Positions 16,715-25,415 of a stretch of 60,806 bases of DNA are shown here, piece by piece (position 1 is the first letter of the stretch; each line of letters opens with the position of its first letter). This DNA comes from Eubacteriales bacterium. Its GTDB lineage: Bacteria > Bacillota_A > Clostridia > Christensenellales > Aristaeellaceae. Location of the stretch: NCBI GenBank assembly GCA_029974035.1, contig JARKQG010000013.1, forward strand, positions 1 through 60,806, written 5' to 3'. The notes beneath the pieces were generated by a model that saw only the letters and a program-made list of their open reading frames with translations, was not told the origin of the DNA and did not search any database. The position numbers and the translations under genes are program-made.

Positions 16715-17338
16715 GTGGGCAAGCGTGGCGGATACGACTATTTTGCGTTTTTTACCGAAATGGCGGAGTGCGCGCTGGAGGGCGCGAAGCTGCTGGAACG
16801 CACCCTTGAGAATTACAACACGAAAGAGCTCAAGTCGGTGATGGAGAAGATGCACGCCATCGAGCACAACGCCGACATGAAAAAACACGAGATGACCGCG
16901 CGGTTGGTGCTGGAGTTTTTGCCGCCCATCGACCGGGAGGACATCACCCGGCTCTCCGCCATCCAGGACGATCTGATCGACTCCATTGAGGACGTGCTGA
17001 TCTCCCTGTACATGTACGGCGTCACCACCTGCCGCAAGGAGGCGGTGGGCATGGCCCACGTGATCACCACCTGCTCCGAGGAGCTGGTGGCGCTGCTCAA
17101 GGATTTCCACCACCTGCGCAAGGCCAACGACATGAAAAAGCGCATCATCGAAGTCAACCGCCTGGAGGAGGTGGGCGACAAGCTCCACCTGGAGGCGATG
17201 CACAGCCTCTACCTGGGCAAGGAGGACGCCGTCTCCATCGGCGTCTGGAAGGACATCTACAACTTCCTGGAGAAGTGCTGCGACGAGTGTGAGCACGTGG
17301 CCGACGCCGTGGAAGAGATCGTGATGAAAAATACCTGA
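16715..17338 (+). CDS. PhoU-like DUF47 protein, partner of the PiT transporter
   Basis: 207 residues, all-helical. It starts with GTG 17 bases after the transporter stop, behind GAGGAAGAGGTG. PhoU-like repeats contain the metal-binding patterns HAIEHNADMKKHE and IQDDLIDSIED. DUF47 proteins sit beside PiT transporters and are thought to control their activity. The pair is followed by two strong hairpins (17394-17458). Confidence 0.9.
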   Translation: MGKRGGYDYFAFFTEMAECALEGAKLLERTLENYNTKELKSVMEKMHAIEHNADMKKHEMTARLVLEFLPPIDREDITRLSAIQDDLIDSIEDVLISLYMYGVTTCRKEAVGMAHVITTCSEELVALLKDFHHLRKANDMKKRIIEVNRLEEVGDKLHLEAMHSLYLGKEDAVSIGVWKDIYNFLEKCCDECEHVADAVEEIVMKNT

Positions 17339-17393
17339 CGCGGCGAACCGGGCGCCTTCACACCATCCACAAAGTCCTCACAGGGCTTCAACC

Positions 17394-17458
17394 GTTCCCG
17401 GCGACCAGCGCGCCGGGAACGCGTTTCGTCCATCAGTGTGCGCACGGATGGACGAAAC
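17394..17458 (+). other. Two adjacent strong hairpins between the phosphate operon and argS
   Basis: Hairpin 1 is GTTCCCGGCG / CGCCGGGAAC, 10 bp around a 7-base loop (17394-17420). Hairpin 2 is GTTTCGTCCATC / GATGGACGAAAC, 12 bp around a 12-base loop that is itself self-complementary (17423-17458). Only two bases separate them and neither is followed at once by a T-run, although TTTTT occurs at 17485-17489. They may form a tandem terminator, an intergenic repeat, or part of a small RNA. Confidence 0.5.
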
Positions 17459-17560
17459 AATGCCATAAGTCCGCCTTCTGCATGTTTTTCAAGCCTTAAC
17501 ACCATAGGGCCCGGGATTCGTGGTATAATCCACTTACTATATTGCAAACGGGGTGCCGGA

Positions 17561-19276
17561 ATGGATTTTCGCATGAGCATCGCCTCGCTCGTTGAGTCGG
17601 GGCTTGAAACGGCCTTTGGGAGCGCCGCGATGGACGCGGCGGGCGTCGCCGCCGCGCTGGAGGTTCCGCCGGACGCGGCGCTGGGCGACTACGCCTTCCC
17701 CTGCTTCAAGCTGGCCAAATCGCTGCGCAAGGCACCGCCCATGATCGCGGACCAGCTGGCCGGCGCGATGGCCGCGCCGTTTCTGGACAGAGTCGAATCG
17801 GTCAAGGGCTACCTGAACTTCTACATCGACCGCGCGGTCTACGCGCGGGAGGTGCTGGCCCGGGCGGCGGCGGAGCCGGCCTACGGCGGCGGCGCCGAGG
17901 GGGCGGGCAAGACCGTCTGCATCGATTATTCCTCCATCAACATCGCCAAGCGCTTTCACATCGGCCACCTGTCCACCACGATGATCGGCAATTCCCTGGC
18001 CCGGCTCTACCGCTTCCGGGGCTATACCGTGGTGGGCATCAACCACCTGGGCGACTGGGGCACCCAGTTCGGCAAAATGGTGTGTGCCTACAAAAAGTGG
18101 GGCGACCGGGCGGCCGTCGAGGCGGGCGGCGTGGACGAAATGGTGAAGCTCTACGTGCGCTTTGACCGGGAAAGCGAAAACGATCCGGCCCTTCAGGACG
18201 AGGGCCGCGCCTGGTTCAAGAAGATCGAGGACGGCGATCCGGAGGCCCTTTCCGTCTTCAACTGGTTCAAGGACGTCACGCTGAAGGACGCGAAAAAAGT
18301 GTACGACCTTCTGGGCGTGCGGTTTGATTCCTACGCCGGCGAGAGCTTCTACAACGACAAGATGGACCGCGTGATCCGCGAGCTCCGGGAGAAGAATTTG
18401 CTCACCGAATCCGACGGCGCGTGGATCGTAAACCTCGAAGCCTACGGCATGCCCCCCTGCCTGATCCTGAAAAAGGACGGCGCGACGCTCTACGCCACCC
18501 GGGATCTCGCCGCGGCCCTCTACCGCAAGGACACCTACGACTTTGACCGCTGCCTCTACGTCGTGGCCTACCAGCAGGATCTGCACTTCCGGCAGCTCTT
18601 CAAGGTGCTGGAATTGATGGGCTACGACTGGGCGGAGAAGATGGAGCACGTCTCGTTCGGCATGGTGTCCTACGAGGGGCAGACGCTGTCTACCCGCAAG
18701 GGCCACGTGGTATACCTGGAGGATCTATTGCAAAACGCCATCCGGAAGGCCCGCGCCATCATCGACGAAAAGAGCCCCAACCTGCCCGACAAAGACGAGG
18801 TGGCACGCCAGGTGGGCGTGGGCGCGGTGGTGTTCTTCGACCTGTACAACAACCGCATCAAGGACATCGACTTCTGGTGGGACCGCGCCCTCAACTTTGA
18901 AGGGGAAACCGGCCCCTACGTTCAGTACACCCACGCCCGCTGCTGCTCCGTGCTGCGGAAGGCCGCGGAGGCCGGCCTCGCCCCCGCCGAACCGGACTAT
19001 TCCGCCCTGGCCGATCCGGAGGCCCAGGCGGTGGTGCGGCTGATCGAACAGTTCCCGTCGGTGGTCACCGGCGCCATCGACCGCAGCGAGCCTTCGCAGG
19101 TGACGCGCTTTGCGGTAGACCTGGCCCAGGCTTACAACAAGTTTTACTTCGAGCGCCGCATTCTGGACGACGACCCCGGCGCCCGCGCGGCCCGGCTGGC
19201 GCTGACAGGCGTCACCCGCGATCTGATCAAAACCGCGCTATACCTGATCGGCATCGAGTCCCCGGCGCGGATGTGA
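17561..19276 (+). CDS. argS: Arginyl-tRNA synthetase
   Basis: About 571 residues. It has the class I HIGH motif in KRFHIGHLSTTMIGNS. The KMSKS region is replaced by LSTRKGHVVYLEDLL, as is normal for ArgRS. The C-terminal DALR-type anticodon domain ends in KTALYLIGIESPARM. A TATAAT -10 (17524-17529) lies 31 bases before the ATG, so the leader is short and no T-box is present. An alternative start is the ATG at 17573. Confidence 0.96.
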   Translation: MDFRMSIASLVESGLETAFGSAAMDAAGVAAALEVPPDAALGDYAFPCFKLAKSLRKAPPMIADQLAGAMAAPFLDRVESVKGYLNFYIDRAVYAREVLARAAAEPAYGGGAEGAGKTVCIDYSSINIAKRFHIGHLSTTMIGNSLARLYRFRGYTVVGINHLGDWGTQFGKMVCAYKKWGDRAAVEAGGVDEMVKLYVRFDRESENDPALQDEGRAWFKKIEDGDPEALSVFNWFKDVTLKDAKKVYDLLGVRFDSYAGESFYNDKMDRVIRELREKNLLTESDGAWIVNLEAYGMPPCLILKKDGATLYATRDLAAALYRKDTYDFDRCLYVVAYQQDLHFRQLFKVLELMGYDWAEKMEHVSFGMVSYEGQTLSTRKGHVVYLEDLLQNAIRKARAIIDEKSPNLPDKDEVARQVGVGAVVFFDLYNNRIKDIDFWWDRALNFEGETGPYVQYTHARCCSVLRKAAEAGLAPAEPDYSALADPEAQAVVRLIEQFPSVVTGAIDRSEPSQVTRFAVDLAQAYNKFYFERRILDDDPGARAARLALTGVTRDLIKTALYLIGIESPARM

Positions 19277-19323
19277 CGGCCCGGAGGCCCCGCGATCGAC
19301 AGGCCTCCATTTTCAGACAGAAG

Positions 19324-19348
19324 GCGCGCCCCGCATCGCGGGGCGCGC
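19324..19348. terminator. Terminator hairpin between argS and the convergent membrane-protein gene
   Basis: GCGCGCCCCGC and GCGGGGCGCGC form an 11-bp perfect stem around ATC. It lies between two convergent stop codons and could serve both strands. No T-run follows on the plus strand. Confidence 0.55.
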
Positions 19349-19368
19349 ACGTCACCCGGGGGTTTTCC

Positions 19369-19896
19369 TCAATCCTCGTCCTCCATCGGCGGCTTGCACT
19401 TGGGACAGGGCTTGAAGCCGGCGGCCACCGCCTGGCCCAGCGTCACCTTCGGCGTGCTGGTGCGGGTGTAGCGGCAGTTCTTGGTATGGTAGTACTGGCC
19501 GCCGTCGTTGCAGTAGACGTAGACGGGCACCGGCGTGGGCGTAGGTTCCACAAACAGCGTGGCCTCCGGCTGGTAGACCGGCACGTACACGTCGTACTGG
19601 GTGGCGTCCGGGTCCATCTGCGGGCCCTGCACCTCGAGCGCGGGCGACAGACCCACGATCTCCACGCCGCCACTGGCGCGCTCCGGCGGCATCGTCTGCG
19701 GCAGCAGCACCATCGTGAGCAGCGCCGCGAAGCCCAGCGAAATCAGCATCTTGGTGTAGCGCGGCCACCTGCAGCGGTCGCTCCACATCATCAAAAGCCC
19801 GGCCGGGAAGCAAAAAATGAGCCACCGCGCAACCGCGCTGTTTGCGCGGCTTCCGCGGGGCTTGGCCTTCCTGCTTCTACGATCGGGGGACCTCAT
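19369..19896 (-). CDS. Membrane-anchored protein with a C-terminal His/Cys (Ada-like) zinc motif
   Basis: About 175 residues. A basic N-terminus is followed by two hydrophobic segments (WLIFCFPAGLLMMW and MLISLGFAALLTMVLLP). Then comes a Pro/Val-rich stretch and a C-terminal block YYHTKNCRYTRT...VTLGQAVAAGFKPCPKCKPP. This block (H-x3-C then C-x2-C) is found in short Ada_Zn-like domains at the end of secreted nuclease-like and other extracellular proteins. Function is unknown. The ATG at 19896 was chosen over a GTG at 19908 for its better distance to GAAGGG. Confidence 0.65.
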   Translation of the reverse strand: MRSPDRRSRKAKPRGSRANSAVARWLIFCFPAGLLMMWSDRCRWPRYTKMLISLGFAALLTMVLLPQTMPPERASGGVEIVGLSPALEVQGPQMDPDATQYDVYVPVYQPEATLFVEPTPTPVPVYVYCNDGGQYYHTKNCRYTRTSTPKVTLGQAVAAGFKPCPKCKPPMEDED

Positions 19897-20079
19897 CCGG
19901 TGCGACACGCCCTTCGTAAAAAACGATTCGGCATGCGGTGCCGATTCAATACATATATTGTATACGACCCTGCGTAAAATAGCAAGGGAATACTATATGT
20001 TGTGGTATTACGTTTTTGTGGCCGATCGAAACCCTTTTGTAATATTTTGCGCCGAGGCGTCCCGTCTGCGGTCGGGGGG

Positions 20080-20108
20080 TGGACAAGGGCGGGGGCGGCT
20101 GGTATAAT
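20080..20108 (+). promoter_or_regulatory. Promoter of the J-domain gene
   Basis: -35 TGGACA (20080-20085) and -10 TATAAT (20103-20108) are separated by 17 bp, with the ATG 36 bases downstream. Confidence 0.6.
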
Positions 20109-20144
20109 ACCCCTATATTGTCAGGCGGAAGGAGGCGAACGGGG

Positions 20145-20645
20145 ATGGCCGACTGCTTCGAAGTGCTGGGCGTCAAGCGGGGCTCGTCCGCCGTGGACGT
20201 TCGCCGCGCGTACCGGGATCTCGCCCGCCGCTGGCATCCGGACCGCTTCGCCGAGGGCCCGGAGCGGCTGTGGGCGGAGTCCAGGATGATCCAGATCAAC
20301 CTCGCCTACGAGGAGGCGCTGGAGCAGTGCGCGTCCCACGGGCGGCTCGACCAGATCTCGCCGGAGAGCGAACAGCTGGAGGACGTGCGAAAGCTGCTGG
20401 GCCTGGGCCAGCTGTCGGCCGCGCGCCAGGCGCTGATGCGGGTGGCCACCCGCAGCGCGGAGTGGAATTACCTCTTCGGCGCGGTGCTGTTCCGGCTGGG
20501 AGAGGTCGAAAAAGCCGTGCTGTACTTCGGCATCGCCACCCGGCAGCAGCCGGGCAACGCCCAATACCAGACCGCCTACGAAAGCGCGGAGGCGATGCGC
20601 AGCAAGGCCCGGCGCCCCCGCTTTTTCTGGAGAAACGCGAAGTAA
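20145..20645 (+). CDS. J-domain protein with a TPR-like C-terminus
   Basis: 166 residues. Residues 1-65 form a DnaJ domain with the essential HPD triad in RRWHPDRF. The rest (DVRKLLGLGQLSAARQALMRV through EKAVLYFGIATRQQPGNAQYQ) looks like about two tetratricopeptide repeats. It lacks the Gly/Phe-rich and zinc regions of DnaJ, so it is a class C co-chaperone that would recruit DnaK to a particular client bound by the repeats. AAGGAGG lies 9 bases before the ATG. Confidence 0.85.
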   Translation: MADCFEVLGVKRGSSAVDVRRAYRDLARRWHPDRFAEGPERLWAESRMIQINLAYEEALEQCASHGRLDQISPESEQLEDVRKLLGLGQLSAARQALMRVATRSAEWNYLFGAVLFRLGEVEKAVLYFGIATRQQPGNAQYQTAYESAEAMRSKARRPRFFWRNAK

Positions 20646-20654
20646 CATCCACTC

Positions 20655-20677
20655 CGGCCCCGCCGGGGCGTTTTTTT
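20655..20677 (+). terminator. Intrinsic terminator after the J-domain gene
   Basis: GCCCC-GCC-GGGGC is followed by G and seven T residues, starting about 10 bases after the stop. It separates this gene from the convergent rRNA methyltransferase gene. Confidence 0.75.
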
Positions 20678-20682
20678 GCCCG

Positions 20683-21984
20683 TCAGCGCCACCTGAGCCC
20701 CTTGGGCAGATGGTTTTTGAGTATGCCCTGGCTCACCTTGCCGAACCCCAGCGGATGGCCGCGCCAACTTATGTGGGTCCAGCCGTCCGGCGCGTCCAGC
20801 GCCATCGCCTCTCCCGCCAGAAACAAGCGCGCCGCCCCATCGTCCAGTTCGGCCCGGCGGTCGAAGCCTTCCGGCCCGAAGCCCATCGCCAGCGCGTGAT
20901 CGGGCGGCGCATGCCGCCGCGGGCCCCCGCCCAGCCGGAGCCCCCGCCGGATGACGCGAAGCCCGTCCAGATCCGGCATTTCGGGCGGCAGCGCCTCCAG
21001 GACCCCCGCCCGCTCCTCGATCACACAGCCCTCGAGCGCCCGGACCCAGCGCCCCGGCAGATCGTCGATCCGCGCGGCGGAGAGGCCCGGCCCCTCCCGG
21101 CGTACCCGGGGCGCGGCATCCCCTTCCCGCTTCATCAGCGCCACAAAGTGGCCGTCGCCCCGAAGGCGGTGGGGCCACAGCCGCAGCATGCCCCCCTCCG
21201 AGCGCCCAACGCCGGGAAGGTCAAAATCCAGCGGCGCAAAATCCCCGTTTGCCCCCAGAAAGTCGCGGACCACGCCCTCGTTTTCCACATCGTTAAAGGT
21301 GCAGGTGGCGTAGGCCAGCCGCCCGCCGGGCCGGACCATGCGCCGCGCGGACGCCAGAATTTTCGCCTGCCGGACCGCGCAGGCCCGGGGGCTGTCCTGC
21401 GTCCACGCGCGGCGGGCGTCCGGGTCCCTTCGGAACATGCCCTCGCCGGAGCAGGGGGCGTCCACCAGCACCGCGTCGAAGGCCTCCGGCCACTTCTCCG
21501 CCAGTCTCTCCGGAGATTCGCTGACCACGGCGGCGTTTGTGACGCCCAGCCGCTCCAGGTTTCCGGACAGCGCCCTGGCGCGGGGGAGGACGATCTCGTT
21601 GGCCACCAGCGCGCCCCGGCCGCCCATCCGCGCCGCCATCTGCGACGCCTTCCCTCCCGGCGCGGCGCACAGGTCCAGCACCACCTCGCCCGGCTGCGGC
21701 GCGAGCCCCTCCGCGGGCGCCTGGGCGCTGGCCTCCTGCATGTAGTAGACCCCCGCCGCGTGGGAAATGTCCCGGCCGGTCTTCACGTCGTCCCCTTCGC
21801 GCAGGTAGCGCCCCCAGGGCGACCAAGGGATCGCCTCTCCCGCCCGGTCGCTGGCCGCCCCGGGGCGCAGCGCGTTGAGCCGGAGCGACAGGGCCGGCTC
21901 CGCCGCCATGGCCTCAAGAAACGCGCCGTATTCGCCCGCCAGCAGCCGCTCCATATTGCGCAGCCACTCCGATGGAAAATCCAT
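20683..21984 (-). CDS. rsmF: RsmF-like 16S rRNA m5C methyltransferase
   Basis: 433 residues. SAM-binding motif I is VVLDLCAAPGGKASQMAARM. The two NOL1/NOP2/Sun cysteines are in VDAPCSGEGMFRRDP and LAYATCTFND. The C-terminal 150 residues correspond to the RsmF extension and PUA-like region. It probably makes 5-methylcytosine in 16S rRNA; the exact position cannot be read from sequence. The ATG at 21984 fits the family start. Its -10 (TATACT on the minus strand at 22009-22014) is close to that of the divergent hydrolase gene. Confidence 0.9.
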   Translation of the reverse strand: MDFPSEWLRNMERLLAGEYGAFLEAMAAEPALSLRLNALRPGAASDRAGEAIPWSPWGRYLREGDDVKTGRDISHAAGVYYMQEASAQAPAEGLAPQPGEVVLDLCAAPGGKASQMAARMGGRGALVANEIVLPRARALSGNLERLGVTNAAVVSESPERLAEKWPEAFDAVLVDAPCSGEGMFRRDPDARRAWTQDSPRACAVRQAKILASARRMVRPGGRLAYATCTFNDVENEGVVRDFLGANGDFAPLDFDLPGVGRSEGGMLRLWPHRLRGDGHFVALMKREGDAAPRVRREGPGLSAARIDDLPGRWVRALEGCVIEERAGVLEALPPEMPDLDGLRVIRRGLRLGGGPRRHAPPDHALAMGFGPEGFDRRAELDDGAARLFLAGEAMALDAPDGWTHISWRGHPLGFGKVSQGILKNHLPKGLRWR

Positions 21985-22008
21985 GCCACCGCCCCTTTTC
22001 GTCGCTTC

Positions 22009-22042
22009 AGTATACCACATCCCGGGCAGATTATGGTATAAT
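22009..22042. promoter_or_regulatory. Divergent -10 elements of rsmF and the SGNH hydrolase gene
   Basis: TATACT for rsmF (minus, 22009-22014) and TATAAT for the hydrolase (plus, 22037-22042) lie 22 bp apart and face away from each other. Each promoter's upstream region overlaps the other, so the two probably compete. Convincing -35 boxes are not seen. Confidence 0.45.
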
Positions 22043-22060
22043 GCGGCAGGAGGGATTGAA

Positions 22061-22711
22061 ATGAAACGGCGCATTCTCTGCTTTGGCGATTCCAATACCT
22101 ATGGCTACGATTTTGAAACCGGCCGCTTTGACGATGAAACCCGCTGGACAAGGCGCCTCGGGGCGATGCTGGGCGACGGCTACGCGGTGATCGAGGAGGG
22201 GCTCAACGGCCGCACCTTCATTCACGACGATCCCACCGAGGGCGGCCATAAAAACGGCATGAAATACCTGCCGCCCTGTCTGATGAGCCACAACCCGCTG
22301 GATCTGGTGGTCATCATGCTGGGCACCAATGATACCAAGGAGCGCTTTGGCATGAACGCCTGCACCATCGCCCAGTGCGCCCAGCAGATGGTGCTGCTGG
22401 CGAAGCAATACGCGCTGGGCCGGGATGGCAAGCCTTCCCGGGTGCTCCTGGTCTCCCCCATTCTGGTGGCGGAGGACGTGGAGGCGCGCATGTTCGGCGC
22501 CAGCTTCGGCCCGAAGGCGGCCGGCATATCCAAAGACTTCGCGCGGGAATACCACCGCGTGGCCATGCTGACGGGCAGCGCGTTTCTGGACGCGGCGAAG
22601 GTCACCGCGCCCTGGCCGCAGGACGGCATTCACATCACCCGCGAGGGCCAGGAAGTGTTCGCGCGGGCGATGGCGGAAAAGATCGGGTCCATCTTTGTCG
22701 AGGAGGGTTGA
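22061..22711 (+). CDS. SGNH/GDSL-family hydrolase (esterase/arylesterase-like)
   Basis: 216 residues. The four SGNH blocks are present: FGDSNTYGYD (Ser), the Gly region in GLNGRTF, MLGTNDTKERF (Asn) and DGIHITREG (Asp and His). The protein belongs to the cytoplasmic GDSL group, as no signal peptide is seen. It probably hydrolyses an ester or acetyl group. AGGAGGGA lies just before the ATG. The next gene starts 2 bases after its stop, so the two form an operon with an alcohol dehydrogenase. Confidence 0.88.
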   Translation: MKRRILCFGDSNTYGYDFETGRFDDETRWTRRLGAMLGDGYAVIEEGLNGRTFIHDDPTEGGHKNGMKYLPPCLMSHNPLDLVVIMLGTNDTKERFGMNACTIAQCAQQMVLLAKQYALGRDGKPSRVLLVSPILVAEDVEARMFGASFGPKAAGISKDFAREYHRVAMLTGSAFLDAAKVTAPWPQDGIHITREGQEVFARAMAEKIGSIFVEEG

Positions 22712-22713
22712 TC

Positions 22714-23889
22714 ATGGACAGTTTTTCCTTCTACATTCCGACGCGGTTTGAATTTGGCGACGGCGCGGAGCAAAAGGCCGGCGAAATGATCCGCGCGCTG
22801 GGGGGCACGAAGGTGCTGGTGCACTTCGGCGGCGGCTCGGCGGTGAAAAGCGGGCTGATCGGGCGCGTCACGGAATCGCTGGACGCGGCGGGCCTGGCCC
22901 ACACCCTGCTGGGCGGCGCGCTGCCCAACCCCAGGGACGATAAGGTTTATGAGGGCATCGAGCTGGGGCGCCGGTTCGGCGCGGACTTCATTTTGGCGGT
23001 GGGCGGCGGCAGCGCCATTGATTCGGCCAAGGCCATCGCCATGGGCATTCCCTACGAGGGCGACTTCTGGGACTTCTTTTCAAACAAGGCGCTGCCGCAG
23101 AAGGCCGTGCCGCTGGGCACGGTGCTGACGCTGTCCGCCGCCGGCAGCGAAAGCTCCAACAGCTGCGTCATCATGCAGAAGGAAACGCGCACCAAGCGCG
23201 GCCTGAATGTGGAGCTCAACCGTCCCCGGTTCGCGCTGATGAACCCGGCGCTCACCTGCACCCTGAGCGCATACCAAACCGCCTGCGGCGCCACGGACAT
23301 CATGGCGCACATTCTGGAGCGCTACTTCACCAACACCCCGGACGTGGACGTGACCGACCGGCTGGCCGAGGGCCTTTTGCTGACCGTCATCCGCGCGACG
23401 AAGCAGGCGCTTCTGAAGCCCGACGACTACGACGCCCGCGCCCAGCTGATGTGGGCGGGCACGCTGGCCCACAACAACACCGTGGGCGTCGGCCGCGTGG
23501 GCGACTGGGCCAGCCACCAGATCGAGCACGAGCTCAGCGGCCTGTACGACGTGGCCCATGGCGCGGGCCTGGCGGTGGTGTTTCCGGCGTGGATGCGCTA
23601 CACCCTCTCTCACAATCCCACCCGCTTTGCGCAGCTGGCGGCACGGGTGTGGGGCGCCAGCATGGACTTTGACCACCCCGAGCGCACCGCCCTCGAGGGC
23701 ATCGAGCGCTTCGAGGCGTTTCTCACGGGCATCGGCATGCCCGTCACGCTGACGGCGCTGGGCGCAAAACGCGAGGACATCCCCTTCCTGGCAAAAAAGA
23801 CAAAGCGCGGTCCCGACGGCAAGACCGGAAACTTCGTCAAGCTGGACACGCCGGACATCGAAGCGATTCTCCGGATCGCCGACCGCTGA
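22714..23889 (+). CDS. Iron-containing alcohol dehydrogenase (butanol dehydrogenase-like)
   Basis: 391 residues. The NAD(P) region contains ILAVGGGSAIDSAKAIA. The metal ligands of group III alcohol dehydrogenases are found in GATDIMAHILERYF, HQIEHELSGLYDVAHGAGLAVVFPAW. The N-terminus (FSFYIPTRFEFGDGAEQKAGE) is typical of the YqhD/Bdh group that reduces aldehydes. With the upstream esterase it could process an ester to acid and alcohol, or an aldehyde to alcohol. A strong terminator follows directly. Confidence 0.92.
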   Translation: MDSFSFYIPTRFEFGDGAEQKAGEMIRALGGTKVLVHFGGGSAVKSGLIGRVTESLDAAGLAHTLLGGALPNPRDDKVYEGIELGRRFGADFILAVGGGSAIDSAKAIAMGIPYEGDFWDFFSNKALPQKAVPLGTVLTLSAAGSESSNSCVIMQKETRTKRGLNVELNRPRFALMNPALTCTLSAYQTACGATDIMAHILERYFTNTPDVDVTDRLAEGLLLTVIRATKQALLKPDDYDARAQLMWAGTLAHNNTVGVGRVGDWASHQIEHELSGLYDVAHGAGLAVVFPAWMRYTLSHNPTRFAQLAARVWGASMDFDHPERTALEGIERFEAFLTGIGMPVTLTALGAKREDIPFLAKKTKRGPDGKTGNFVKLDTPDIEAILRIADR

Positions 23890-23902
23890 GCTTTCCGGGC
23901 AG

Positions 23903-23936
23903 CGAAAAACGGAGGCTCGTAAGCCTCCGTTTTTCG
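23903..23936. terminator. Bidirectional intrinsic terminator
   Basis: A 15-bp perfect stem, CGAAAAACGGAGGCT against AGCCTCCGTTTTTCG, encloses a CGTA loop. The A-run on one side and T-run on the other would let it work in both directions. It ends the hydrolase/dehydrogenase operon. Confidence 0.85.
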
Positions 23937-24236
23937 ATTATGAAGCAAGCGGACGAGGGGGAAGGAGGATGGGGGGTGGGGTCGCCCGCATGTTTCCCGG
24001 ATGGCCGGCCACACCGCCCGCTCCTGAGGCGCAGCCCCGGATGGGGTCTGTTGTGACGGCTGGCACGGCCACGGCTGGGATCGGTCCGCCTTCTCGGATG
24101 CCCTCTCCCCCGCCGGCAACGTCAGTATAACAGGCCTTTTTGTCCATCGTTGGGTGTGAATGTGGCAAAAATACGAAACTTCGATTTTACATTCATCAGA
24201 ATCGGCGCGGCGCCGCCGCGCCCGAAAGGAAGCCCC

Positions 24237-25415
24237 ATGCGCTCAGGTCCCGTCGGCCGCCTGATGGCGGGCGCGTTTCTTTTGTGGATGTCGGTGTATA
24301 CCTACCCCTCGTTTCTCCCCGCCTACGCCGCGGACGCGCTGGGCGCCGCGCCGGTGATGGTGGGCATGATCAGCGGCAGCTATGGCTTTACGCAGATGCT
24401 GCTCCGGCTTCCGCTGGGCGTGTTCTCCGATGTGCTCCGCCGCAGAAAGCCGTTTCTGATCGGCGGCATGGCGGCGTCCCTTCTGTCGGCGGCGGGGCTC
24501 GCGCTGACGAGGACGCCCGAGGGCGCGATCCTGTTCCGCGGCCTGGCGGGCGTGGCGGTATCCACTTGGGTAGCGCATACCGCGCTCTATTCCCAATGGT
24601 TTGCCCCGGAGGACACCCACGAGGCCATGGGGCGGCTGTCCGCGGTGCAGTACGGCTCCCAGGTGGCGGCGATGCTGCTGGGGGGGCTGTTGGCGCAGCA
24701 CGTCGCGCCCTGGGCGGCGTTTGCGCTGGGCGCGGCGGTGGCCGCGGCGGGGCTGGCCGTGGTTTCCGGCGTTCCGGAGCCGCCCATCGCCGGGCGCGCC
24801 TCGCCCAGGGATCTTCTCATGGTGGTCAAAGACCGGTCGCTCCTCCTCTCCACGCTCCTGGCCACGGTGTACCAGTTTGCCGCGTGGGGCACCATTCTGG
24901 GCTTCACCGTCAACTGGGCCAGCGACATGGTGGGTCTGGGCGCCACCGCGCTGGGCTTTCTGTCGGCCACGTTTCAACTGGCCAACACCCTGCTCTCCCG
25001 CTTCAGCGGCACCGTCACCCGAAGGCTCGGGGAGAAACGCACGCTGGCGGCGGGCTTTTGCGCCTGCGCGGCGGCCAGCGCGCTGTACGCCTTTTGCTAC
25101 CATCCCGCGCCGCTTTTTGGCGCGCAGGCGCTCTTTGGCGTGGGCGTGGGATTGCTGCTGCCGGTCACGCTGGCCGGATCCATCCGAAACATTTCCCCGG
25201 AAAAGCGCGGCGCCGCGATGGGCTTTTATCAGTCCGTCTACGGCGCGGGCATGTTCCTGGGGCCGGTCGTGGCCGGCGCGATCGTCAAGGCCGCGGGCTA
25301 CCGCGCCAACTTCTTCGCGATGGCGCTCATTCTGGTGCTGGGCGCGCTTTTCTCGGCACTGTGGCGCGCTACCCCTCGATCTTTGAAAGCAGGCCCGAGC
25401 GATCCAGCGCGGTAA
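24237..25415 (+). CDS. Major facilitator superfamily transporter
   Basis: About 392 residues with twelve hydrophobic segments. The loop 2-3 motif reads LGVFSDVLRRRKPFLIGG, as in drug:H+ antiporters and related exporters. The ATG at 24237 follows AAAGGAAG. The substrate is unknown. An open region of about 250 bases with a G-rich tract precedes it. Its 3' end overlaps the convergent ECF S-component gene by 47 bp. Confidence 0.85.
   Translation: MRSGPVGRLMAGAFLLWMSVYTYPSFLPAYAADALGAAPVMVGMISGSYGFTQMLLRLPLGVFSDVLRRRKPFLIGGMAASLLSAAGLALTRTPEGAILFRGLAGVAVSTWVAHTALYSQWFAPEDTHEAMGRLSAVQYGSQVAAMLLGGLLAQHVAPWAAFALGAAVAAAGLAVVSGVPEPPIAGRASPRDLLMVVKDRSLLLSTLLATVYQFAAWGTILGFTVNWASDMVGLGATALGFLSATFQLANTLLSRFSGTVTRRLGEKRTLAAGFCACAAASALYAFCYHPAPLFGAQALFGVGVGLLLPVTLAGSIRNISPEKRGAAMGFYQSVYGAGMFLGPVVAGAIVKAAGYRANFFAMALILVLGALFSALWRATPRSLKAGPSDPAR

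Noticed and set aside
17339..17560. Possible T-box or riboswitch before argS
   Set aside because: No T-box bulge is present and the -10 of argS lies after the two hairpins, so they are outside the argS leader.
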